DNA of 12,502 bases from Candidatus Saccharimonadota bacterium. Lineage in GTDB: Bacteria > Patescibacteriota > Saccharimonadia > Saccharimonadales > JAGQNJ01. The notes below the pieces were generated by a model. The model had not been told where the DNA came from, did not search any database, and saw nothing but the letters and a program-made list of their open reading frames with translations. The DNA lies in assembly GCA_020428115.1 (NCBI GenBank), contig JAGQNJ010000022.1:1-12502 (forward strand), in the 5' to 3' direction. Each line of letters opens with the position of its first letter. Position 1 is the stretch's first letter. Positions 1-4,488 of the stretch are shown here, in pieces. The position numbers and the translations under genes were made by a program.

Positions 1-405
1 CGGTACAAGCCGCATCCAGCCAAACTTACGCTGGTCATTAAAAAATAACTTTGCCTCCCCTTTACCTAAATCAAGAATGACTCTCGTGGATGAATCAGGC
101 AGCCTACCAATGAGCGAATCACTAGGATGCCCCGCACCAAATCGGCGCTGGCTGGATACATACACGAGCTGTCCGGTCATCTTTAGGTGCACAATAAGAC
201 TATAGTTTGTGTTCAACTCAATAATCAGTACTTTTGCACGGCTCCTTACGTGCACAATTTTTGCACCAAGTAGGAATTTTTGCACGTCGGCGGGTGCGTT
301 TGGGAAGCTTTTGTCCCAATCGTACCAGATGTCTCGTATTGTCTTGCCAGGCAAAAACTTGGCAAGCCCCCGTGTTACAACTTCGACCTCAGGCAATTCC
401 GGCAT
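1..405 (-). CDS. mutM: Formamidopyrimidine-DNA glycosylase (Fpg/MutM), N-terminal half, cut by window edge
   Basis: Base-excision repair enzyme that removes oxidised purines such as 8-oxoguanine and nicks the abasic site. The visible 135 codons begin MPELPEVEVVTRGL, the family signature: after Met removal Pro2 is the catalytic nucleophile, with Glu3 and Glu6 in the active site. Lys58 (in RSRAKVLIIEL) matches the catalytic Lys57 of the E. coli enzyme. HLKMTGQL (about residues 78-85) carries the DNA-intercalating Met, and DQRKFGWMRL near the edge is the conserved R-F loop. The helix-two-turn-helix and C-terminal zinc finger lie outside the window. The start at 405 is fixed because Pro must be residue 2. 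No Shine-Dalgarno is seen; a TACAAT hexamer lies exactly 6 nt before the ATG. The preceding gene ends 17 bp upstream. The identification is firm. Confidence 0.95.
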   Translation of the reverse strand, partial: MPELPEVEVVTRGLAKFLPGKTIRDIWYDWDKSFPNAPADVQKFLLGAKIVHVRSRAKVLIIELNTNYSLIVHLKMTGQLVYVSSQRRFGAGHPSDSLIGRLPDSSTRVILDLGKGEAKLFFNDQRKFGWMRLVP

Positions 406-411
406 GCACTC

Positions 412-417
412 ATTGTA
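412..417 (-). promoter_or_regulatory. -10 element of a leaderless mutM promoter
   Basis: TACAAT on the minus strand, preceded by TGC (an extended -10) and followed by exactly 6 nt before the mutM ATG. With the usual 6-7 nt discriminator, transcription would begin at or next to the A of ATG. No good -35 is visible. The hexamer sits between the upstream gene's stop (423-425) and mutM. Confidence 0.5.
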
Positions 418-422
418 GCAAC

Positions 423-761
423 TTATGCAGCGGTTATTGTTGGTTTGTGCTGTGTATGCAGATAGTCTGGTAAATCCCCTGTTAGTGATTCGGCAAGTGT
501 ACCAACGGGATTATTGCAAAAACGATCTTTTTCGATAATCAAACAGATTTCCATTGCTCTGTGACCAACGAGCTTAAACGCCCTGGTTACGTGGCCAGTG
601 TCCATCTTATCCATGTGCCGGGCCAGTCGTTTTGTTGCCATGTCTTCTGGGCCAAATTGATCGTGATAAAACAGACAATCAAACACATAATCTAGAACTT
701 CCCAGTCATTCGATGCAAATACAGGCAAACCTAGCTCGCCCTCGGGGTTATATTCCTTCAT
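423..761 (-). CDS. Conserved-looking protein of unknown function (112 aa)
   Basis: I do not recognise this family. The protein is soluble and mixed in charge, with an acidic, aromatic N-terminal third (NDWEVLDYVFDCLFYHDQFGPEDM) followed by a basic helical stretch (ATKRLARHMDKMDTGHVTRAFKLVGHRAMEICLIIEK). No signal peptide or membrane segment is seen. It probably forms a small all-helical domain. An AAGGA Shine-Dalgarno lies 7 nt before the ATG, and a TATAAT -10 lies about 50 bp upstream. An 18-bp palindrome lies just downstream of the expected transcription start, which suggests local repression. mutM follows after 17 bp, so the two may be co-transcribed, although mutM also has its own -10. 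The RBS and gene spacing support it being real; function is unknown. Confidence 0.7.
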   Translation of the reverse strand: MKEYNPEGELGLPVFASNDWEVLDYVFDCLFYHDQFGPEDMATKRLARHMDKMDTGHVTRAFKLVGHRAMEICLIIEKDRFCNNPVGTLAESLTGDLPDYLHTQHKPTITAA

Positions 762-778
762 GTTCTGTCCTTATATAG

Positions 779-796
779 TTAGTACATTTGTACTAA
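779..796. promoter_or_regulatory. Perfect palindrome, probable operator
   Basis: TTAGTACATTTGTACTAA: two perfectly complementary 8-bp arms separated by TT. It lies in the divergent region between the genes at 423-761 and 846-1127, just downstream of the TATAAT serving the minus-strand gene. That is the position of a repressor site for a dimeric helix-turn-helix protein. It could also form a short hairpin in the 5' leader. No repressor gene is visible in the window. Confidence 0.5.
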
Positions 797-809
797 AACC
801 TCTACCAAT

Positions 810-829
810 ATTATACGCCTAGGCGTCAA
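810..829 (-). promoter_or_regulatory. Promoter region with TATAAT and overlapping palindrome
   Basis: A minus-strand TATAAT at 810-815 gives a plausible -10 for the gene starting at 761 and a leader of about 42 nt. The 12-bp perfect palindrome ACGCCTAGGCGT (815-826) abuts it. A TTGACG (824-829) is present but only 8 bp from the -10, which is not sigma-70 spacing, so it is probably not a true -35. On the plus strand, TATTAT (809-814) could be a -10 for the gene at 846, with TTGTAC (788-793) as a short-spaced -35. Confidence 0.4.
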
Positions 830-845
830 GACAGGACTGCGTACA

Positions 846-1127
846 ATGATTACTCATCTCATAAAAGACGATATACTAGGTCTAATGAGTGCACAGCTAG
901 GAGATCTACTCGCAAAACGTAAACCCAGCGAACCGACCGAGTTTGCCATTATTCGCACGTTTGTACAACAGCGCTACAATATCGTGCCCTCACTTGCGAT
1001 ACATGGCAATACCATCATAATCAGCATGCCAAATTCTGCATCAGCTGGTAGTCTACGCTTTGACCTGCACACACTCTCAACTATGTGTAAGACTACTAAA
1101 CGCCTCATGATCAGAATCGGAAACTAG
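846..1127 (+). CDS. Small DUF721/DciA-like protein (93 aa), tentative
   Basis: The C-terminal half (about residues 50-92) reads as strand-strand-helix-strand: SLAIHGNTIIISMPNSA, then SAGSLRFDLHTLSTMC, then KRLMIRIG. This resembles the KH-like core of DUF721/DciA, where a hydrophobic strand is followed by a helix beginning Sxx-x-LR and a final strand. DciA-type proteins load the replicative helicase DnaB in many bacteria lacking DnaC. The N-terminal helix (about residues 8-24) is followed by a polar linker (KRKPSEPTEF). No membrane segment is seen. The assignment is pattern-based and tentative; it could be another small nucleic-acid-binding fold. The stop codon overlaps the stop of the convergent gene. 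No obvious Shine-Dalgarno precedes the ATG. Confidence 0.6.
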   Translation: MITHLIKDDILGLMSAQLGDLLAKRKPSEPTEFAIIRTFVQQRYNIVPSLAIHGNTIIISMPNSASAGSLRFDLHTLSTMCKTTKRLMIRIGN

Positions 1128-1333
1128 TTAGACTCGAGATCAACCAAAAAGCTGCCAAGTGTCTTATCGCGTGGAGCCGGTACCACGTCACGGTGACATG
1201 GGCCGTGGGCTGCTTCTGGCTCACTTGGCTCACCCTCAGCAAAGAGATGTCGTACCACTCCAAAAACAGGAATGCCTCCAACATCTGTAAATTGTTCTGG
1301 CATTGATGGTGATGGTATCTCTGCTAAAGCCAT
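1124..1333 (-). CDS. Small protein of unknown function (69 aa)
   Basis: I do not recognise it. It is a polar, proline-rich protein with no clear hydrophobic core: an N-terminal MALAEIPSPSMPEQF, a middle GGIPVFGVVRHLF segment, a Glu/Pro/His/Cys stretch (EGEPSEPEAAHGPCHRDVVPAPRDK) and a hydrophobic C-terminus (LGSFLVDLESN). Support for a real gene is the extended -10 (TGC-TATAAT) 29 nt upstream and the stop codon that interlocks with the convergent gene inside CTAG (1124-1127). Against it are the lack of a Shine-Dalgarno, the small size and the low complexity. It could be an intrinsically disordered regulator or a spurious frame. Confidence 0.45.
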   Translation of the reverse strand: MALAEIPSPSMPEQFTDVGGIPVFGVVRHLFAEGEPSEPEAAHGPCHRDVVPAPRDKTLGSFLVDLESN

Positions 1334-1362
1334 GGTTTTTGTTTCATTAAATAACCACTACT

Positions 1363-1368
1363 ATTATA
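1363..1368 (-). promoter_or_regulatory. Extended -10 promoter element
   Basis: Minus-strand TATAAT preceded by TGC, giving a consensus extended -10 that needs no -35. The expected leader is about 23 nt before the ATG at 1333. A TTGACC lies 8 bp upstream (1377-1382), the same odd spacing as at 810-829. Confidence 0.5.
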
Positions 1369-1381
1369 GCATTTGAGGTCA

Positions 1382-1419
1382 ACCCCGTTGTGAATCTTCG
1401 GGGTCTCGCCAGAGGCGAG
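1382..1419. repeat. Two adjacent stem-loops downstream of the HAD gene
   Basis: ACCCCG (1382-1387) pairs with CGGGGT (1399-1404) across an 11-nt loop. Immediately after it, CTCGCC (1405-1410) pairs with GGCGAG (1414-1419) across AGA. They lie in the gap between the HAD gene's stop (1470) and the next gene's promoter. They could act as a terminator or processing site for minus-strand transcripts, but neither has a T-tract in that direction, so a canonical Rho-independent terminator is not supported. Confidence 0.45.
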
Positions 1420-1469
1420 CTAAGTTTCCCGGCACTTAAACCAGAGGCACCAGACGATCTACCGCTGGG

Positions 1470-2051
1470 TCAACTTTTGTTACTGAGCACCTCTGTTAGC
1501 TCACGCTTCATTTGCGCAAAATTCTCATACACAATACCGTGCATACCGACAGAAGTCGCCGCTTCAACAAACCACCGGTTGTCATCGATAAATATGCATT
1601 CGTCTGCGCGTACGCCTAGCTGCTCAGCAGTATGCAAATATATTTGGGTGTCTGGTTTCATAAATCCCACCTCGGCGGATTCAACGATTACATCAAAGTA
1701 CTTGTCAAGTATTTCTGGTTGTATTTTCCGCTGCAGCACCCCGCTATTAACGTTGCTGAGAATAGCTGTTTTATAGTGCGGCTTTATTCGCTTTATTTGT
1801 GCAATTAGCTCCTCATTAACCTGCTCGCACGCGGCAACTGCTTTGTTCCAATCTTCTAGACTAATATTGAGCTTGGCGGCGATAGCTTCTCTAAAATCAA
1901 TCTGGCTAATAAGCCCTCGGCTTGCCTGTGCTAATATGTCATGAATAAACTCTCTATCTGCCTCTGGGTCACCGCCCGCATAGCTGTAGGTATCATCAAA
2001 ACCGCGGCCTACCAATACTCCAAAACAGTCGAAGATTACAGCTTTTATCAT
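1470..2051 (-). CDS. HAD-superfamily hydrolase, IA-type (193 aa)
   Basis: A haloacid dehalogenase-like enzyme, probably a small-molecule phosphatase; the substrate is unknown. Motif I is VIFDCFGVLVG with nucleophile Asp8. Motif II is Ser99 in TAILSNVN. Motif III is Lys132 in EVGFMKPD. Motif IV is the acidic pair Asp156-Asp157 in ECIFIDDN. A helical cap fills residues 16-85 or so, typical of subfamily I. The usual second Asp of motif I (DxD) is Phe10, as in some family members, so the general acid/base must come from elsewhere or the activity differs. The length is normal for the family. It is the last gene of a three-gene minus-strand run, 39 bp after the membrane-anchored unknown. AGGGG lies very close to the ATG as a poor ribosome site. 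Confidence 0.88.
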   Translation of the reverse strand: MIKAVIFDCFGVLVGRGFDDTYSYAGGDPEADREFIHDILAQASRGLISQIDFREAIAAKLNISLEDWNKAVAACEQVNEELIAQIKRIKPHYKTAILSNVNSGVLQRKIQPEILDKYFDVIVESAEVGFMKPDTQIYLHTAEQLGVRADECIFIDDNRWFVEAATSVGMHGIVYENFAQMKRELTEVLSNKS

Positions 2052-2090
2052 GCCCCTACTTTACCCGAGATGTGGAGTGCTACCAAATAT

Positions 2091-2675
2091 TTACAGGCGC
2101 ACGCCACTGACAAAATCGTTATAGTTTGGTACTTGCGCCTGGAACAAGTTCTGTACTTGCGGTAAGTTACCCGCAAATGTTCCTAGCTTGGTCGAGCATG
2201 ATGTCGACCAAGAAGATAGCAGTGTTTCATTGCTATCGTACATTTCAAAACGTATGCGGCGCCCCTGCGGGCAAGAGCCTGCCTCAGTGGCACCCGCTGC
2301 AGCATCTTTGGTTCGGGTAAACCCAAGCATATCAAGGGCTGATAGAAACGAGCCGTAGGCGCTCGGGTTATTGCCGGTCTCCTGAGTGCTTGTCACCTGG
2401 CCTTGGTACCCAGATATGATGTTGGCCTTAACACTGTCGCGTGCAACCGTGATCTGAACTTCTCGGTGATCCTGGTTACTATTGATCTCACCACTTATAG
2501 TCATCCGTACTTTGACGTCACTATCGGCATATTCAGGAAGAGACTCTTGCTGGCTCTGATTTGTTGAGGACTGTTCGTCCTGCTTGCTTCCACCCCAGTC
2601 AATGTTAAAAATAACAAACCCGAATATAACGAGTAGTACTACAATTCCGATGATTACGATGGGTCGTCTCAACAT
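2091..2675 (-). CDS. Membrane-anchored extracytoplasmic protein of unknown function (194 aa)
   Basis: Residues 5-24 (PIVIIGIVVLLVIFGFVIFN) form one N-terminal membrane anchor after MLRR, so the positive-inside rule places the rest outside the membrane. A Ser/Gln/Asp-rich linker (about 30-52) follows. The folded part (about 53-194) is beta-rich, beginning DVKVRMTISGEIN and REVQITVARDSVKANIISGY. Cys135 (GSCPQGRR) and Cys160 (STSCST) are the only cysteines and could form a disulfide outside the cell. There is no lipobox and I recognise no family. A sigma-70-like promoter lies just upstream inside the previous gene, and the HAD gene follows after 39 bp. Confidence 0.8.
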   Translation of the reverse strand: MLRRPIVIIGIVVLLVIFGFVIFNIDWGGSKQDEQSSTNQSQQESLPEYADSDVKVRMTISGEINSNQDHREVQITVARDSVKANIISGYQGQVTSTQETGNNPSAYGSFLSALDMLGFTRTKDAAAGATEAGSCPQGRRIRFEMYDSNETLLSSWSTSCSTKLGTFAGNLPQVQNLFQAQVPNYNDFVSGVRL

Positions 2676-2696
2676 TACAAATCTCTTTACACTAGT

Positions 2697-2725
2697 ACAA
2701 TAGCACTTTTAGCTTGTTTTTGCAA
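2697..2725 (-). promoter_or_regulatory. Sigma-70-like promoter for the 2091-2675 gene
   Basis: TTGCAA (2720-2725) and TATTGT (2697-2702) on the minus strand, with an exact 17-bp spacer and a leader of about 15 nt before the ATG at 2675. The -35 and most of the spacer lie inside the 3' end of the upstream coding region, so this gene can be expressed separately from it. Confidence 0.5.
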
Positions 2726-3164
2726 TTATCTGATGACCGTTTGAGGGGTGGTCGTCTATTGCCTGCTGTGGTACATCAACAGGAGTCCAGAGCTTCAAAT
2801 CGAGCTGGTGTACACCGGAATTTTCAGCAAACGCAATGGCCTCTTCTCGAGTTCCAAATAGCACGTTTGGTAATCCTTCGTCTGCTTTACGGGTCAAGAA
2901 CTGCTGCCAAGTCGGGTCGGCAAGCACAAGCTGACCAGCATCACGCATAGTCAGGTAATAGTGCTCCCTGGTCAGTACGGTTGATCGCACCTCTGTCATC
3001 ACGTCGGTGACCCCCTGGTCTTCCAGATACCACTTCATAGCCAGCGTGGTCATGCGACAGGTACGGGATCGAGGCATATTTGCTGGGGCGATATGATACC
3101 CCGCGCCAATCTCCTGGTAGGCATGATCCGCAGCAGCGTTGATTAACGTGACTAGTTCACTCAT
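2709..3164 (-). CDS. Small transglutaminase-like/papain-fold protein (151 aa), tentative
   Basis: The order and spacing of three residues suggest a Cys-His-Asp catalytic triad of the transglutaminase-like superfamily. Cys36 starts a helix (TCRMTTLAMKWYLEDQG). His68 sits at a strand start (TREHYYLTMRD). Asp83 is in VLADPTWQQF, close to the DPTW strand typical of these folds. No signal peptide or membrane segment is seen, so it is probably cytoplasmic. Residues 105-135 (FGTREEAIAFAENSGVHQLDLKLWTPVD) look like a small C-terminal lobe. The activity could be a protease, amidase or acyltransferase; the substrate is unknown. It is the first gene of the run leading to the membrane-anchored protein and the HAD gene. 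The fold inference is from motifs alone; the gene itself is well supported by length and context. Confidence 0.72.
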   Translation of the reverse strand: MSELVTLINAAADHAYQEIGAGYHIAPANMPRSRTCRMTTLAMKWYLEDQGVTDVMTEVRSTVLTREHYYLTMRDAGQLVLADPTWQQFLTRKADEGLPNVLFGTREEAIAFAENSGVHQLDLKLWTPVDVPQQAIDDHPSNGHQIIAKTS

Positions 3165-3166
3165 AC

Positions 3167-3172
3167 AGTATA
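3167..3172 (-). promoter_or_regulatory. Possible -10 immediately before the start codon
   Basis: TATACT ends only 2 nt before the ATG at 3164. If used, transcription would start inside the reading frame, so either another -10 (TATTAT at 3180-3185) is used or the true start lies further in. Weak support. Confidence 0.25.
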
Positions 3173-3225
3173 TTTTGCCATAATATCAAGTATTATGCAA
3201 TGATGATCAGGGATTGGTGTTGCTT

Positions 3226-3231
3226 TATAAT
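3226..3231 (+). promoter_or_regulatory. -10 element of near-leaderless mgtE-like promoter
   Basis: TATAAT, 10 nt before the ATG at 3242, predicts a leader of only 3-4 nt. This favours the 3242 start over the in-frame ATG at 3200, which would lie upstream of the promoter. No convincing -35 is seen. Confidence 0.5.
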
Positions 3232-3241
3232 CATAACCATA

Positions 3242-3793
3242 ATGCCCAGAAAACGAATTTACGCCAACGATGCAACCGAAAGTGTTGGCCTGCTTCTAAA
3301 GATCCGCCTTCCCTGGCTCATCTTTGGACTGCTGCTAAGCCTCGGCATGGCGGCCGTGGTGTCACATTACGAAGCGATATTGTCATTTGATGCCCGTATT
3401 GCATTCTTTATTCCGCTGATCGTGTACGTTAGTGATGCAGTTGGCACACAAACAGCCACCATTTACATTCGTAATTTGGGCAAAAAACAAGCTCGGTTTC
3501 GGACATACATTGCCAAGGAACTGCTACTCGGTCTATCGATCGGCATTATTTTTGGGCTGATTATTGGCGTAGTTACCAAATTCTGGCTTGGCTCTGACAC
3601 TGTTGCACTGGCCGTTGGGCTATCGCTTGTTGCCAGCATCATCAGTGCAAGTGTTATGTCACTGACCTTTGCCGCTACACTCAACCGATTACGCATTGAC
3701 CCCGCAATCGGTGTCGACCCAATAGTCACGGTAATTCAAGATGTTATAAGCTTGCTAATCTACTTCACCGTCGCCAGTCTTATTATCAGCTAG
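3242..3793 (+). CDS. MgtE-type divalent cation transporter, membrane domain only (183 aa)
   Basis: Resembles the integral membrane domain of MgtE/SLC41 magnesium channels. RLPWLIFGLLLSLGMAAVV (about 22-40) is the first membrane helix with its typical R-PWL entry. IVYVSDAVGTQTATIYIRNLG (60-80) matches the pore-helix signature normally written GGNxGNQS...RGL. DPAIGVDPIVTVIQDVISLLIYF (153-175) matches the final signature, with Asp167 at the pore ion-site position. About five hydrophobic segments are present. The cytoplasmic N domain and CBS domains that gate classical MgtE are absent, so magnesium sensing by that route is not possible here. The start at 3242 is chosen because a TATAAT lies 10 nt before it; an in-frame ATG at 3200 would precede the promoter. 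The stop lies 2 bp from the stop of the convergent HD gene. Confidence 0.85.
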   Translation: MPRKRIYANDATESVGLLLKIRLPWLIFGLLLSLGMAAVVSHYEAILSFDARIAFFIPLIVYVSDAVGTQTATIYIRNLGKKQARFRTYIAKELLLGLSIGIIFGLIIGVVTKFWLGSDTVALAVGLSLVASIISASVMSLTFAATLNRLRIDPAIGVDPIVTVIQDVISLLIYFTVASLIIS

Positions 3794-3799
3794 CGCTAG
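3790..3799. repeat. Palindrome holding both convergent stop codons
   Basis: CTAGCGCTAG is a perfect 10-bp palindrome containing the TAG of the plus-strand transporter gene (3791-3793) and the TAG of the minus-strand HD gene (3796-3798). There is no room for a terminator between the two genes. Confidence 0.7.
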
Positions 3800-4440
3800 G
3801 CCGTGGTATCTTGCCCACGAGTACTAGGCGGAGCGAAATGTTCGGGGTGCTGTTCGTATAAAGTACGTATGGCTTCATAGTATTCTGCGACACCTTTGTG
3901 GCCATGTGCTTTGACTCGGTGTGTAGCAAGGTTCTTATCAAATTTGTGCTTCGTAATGCCTTTTTCTCGATAGAACTCTCCACCGTCCATGAATCGTATA
4001 CATAGAGCTATATATTTATCTATTGCCCTAACATACCGCGCCTCGTCACTTTCTTGTGCTTCGTATGCTTCAACTGTCTCAGTTAGCCATGGGAAATGCC
4101 CAAAATTTTGCTTTAGCTGTTCTAGCGCCTTTGCTTCATTATTTTCTTTTGAATCTAAAGCCGTGCTGTCTGCCCATACTGAAGTATCATTAGCGAATAC
4201 TTCGACAAGATCATGCACGATCGCAAACTGCGCAACCAAACCGACATCAAGCTTTTCATCAATGTGAGGGGCCAACGCACATGCCAACATTGCGACTGAC
4301 CACGAGTGCTCTGCATCGTTTTCGTTACGACGCTGTCCTTCTGGCATGTTTGGCAACAACATGTCTCTTTCGACCATATAAAAGGGTATGACTACCTCAC
4401 CTATTAAACCCTGCACTTGCTCGTGTGACGGCTTCTCCAT
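3796..4440 (-). CDS. HD-domain hydrolase, YfbR/HDDC2-like 5'-deoxynucleotidase (214 aa)
   Basis: Metal-dependent phosphohydrolase of the HD superfamily, most like those that dephosphorylate deoxynucleoside 5'-monophosphates in the nucleotide salvage/balance pathway. Visible ligands in order are His45 (NDAEHSWSVAM), the His76-Asp77 pair and Glu80 in IVHDLVEVFANDT, and Asp at about 141 (RAIDKYIALC). This is the H...HD...D set of the family. The C-terminal part, from about 160, is helical and probably helps dimerise. Cytoplasmic. It is the last gene of the long minus-strand block, 48 bp after polA, and fits the block's nucleotide-metabolism theme. A TATGAT hexamer lies exactly 6 nt before the ATG and no Shine-Dalgarno is present, suggesting a leaderless transcript of its own. 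The substrate is not provable from sequence. Confidence 0.88.
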   Translation of the reverse strand: MEKPSHEQVQGLIGEVVIPFYMVERDMLLPNMPEGQRRNENDAEHSWSVAMLACALAPHIDEKLDVGLVAQFAIVHDLVEVFANDTSVWADSTALDSKENNEAKALEQLKQNFGHFPWLTETVEAYEAQESDEARYVRAIDKYIALCIRFMDGGEFYREKGITKHKFDKNLATHRVKAHGHKGVAEYYEAIRTLYEQHPEHFAPPSTRGQDTTA

Positions 4441-4446
4441 TACCCA

Positions 4447-4452
4447 ATCATA
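4447..4452 (-). promoter_or_regulatory. -10 element of leaderless promoter for the HD gene
   Basis: TATGAT followed by exactly 6 nt (TGGGTA) and the ATG. No recognisable -35. Same geometry as mutM, the P-loop kinase gene, the second sigma gene and polA. Confidence 0.5.
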
Positions 4453-4461
4453 CCAAACAAT

Positions 4462-4488
4462 CTGTTTTTAGTCCGGCCTCGAAAACAG
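4462..4488. repeat. Inverted repeat after polA
   Basis: CTGTTTT (4462-4468) and AAAACAG (4482-4488), 13-nt loop, lying directly after the polA stop codon. It could stabilise the 3' end or weakly attenuate transcription into the HD gene. It has no GC-rich stem and no T-tract, so it is not a typical terminator. Confidence 0.35.

Noticed and set aside
1390..1776. Plus-strand open frame antisense to the HAD gene
   Set aside because: The opposite strand encodes all four HAD motifs, and this frame has no recognisable domain or ribosome site.
3200..3241. In-frame ATG at 3200 as the start of the MgtE-like gene
   Set aside because: A consensus TATAAT at 3226-3231 lies downstream of it and 10 nt before the ATG at 3242, and residues 1-14 from the earlier start do not look like family sequence.
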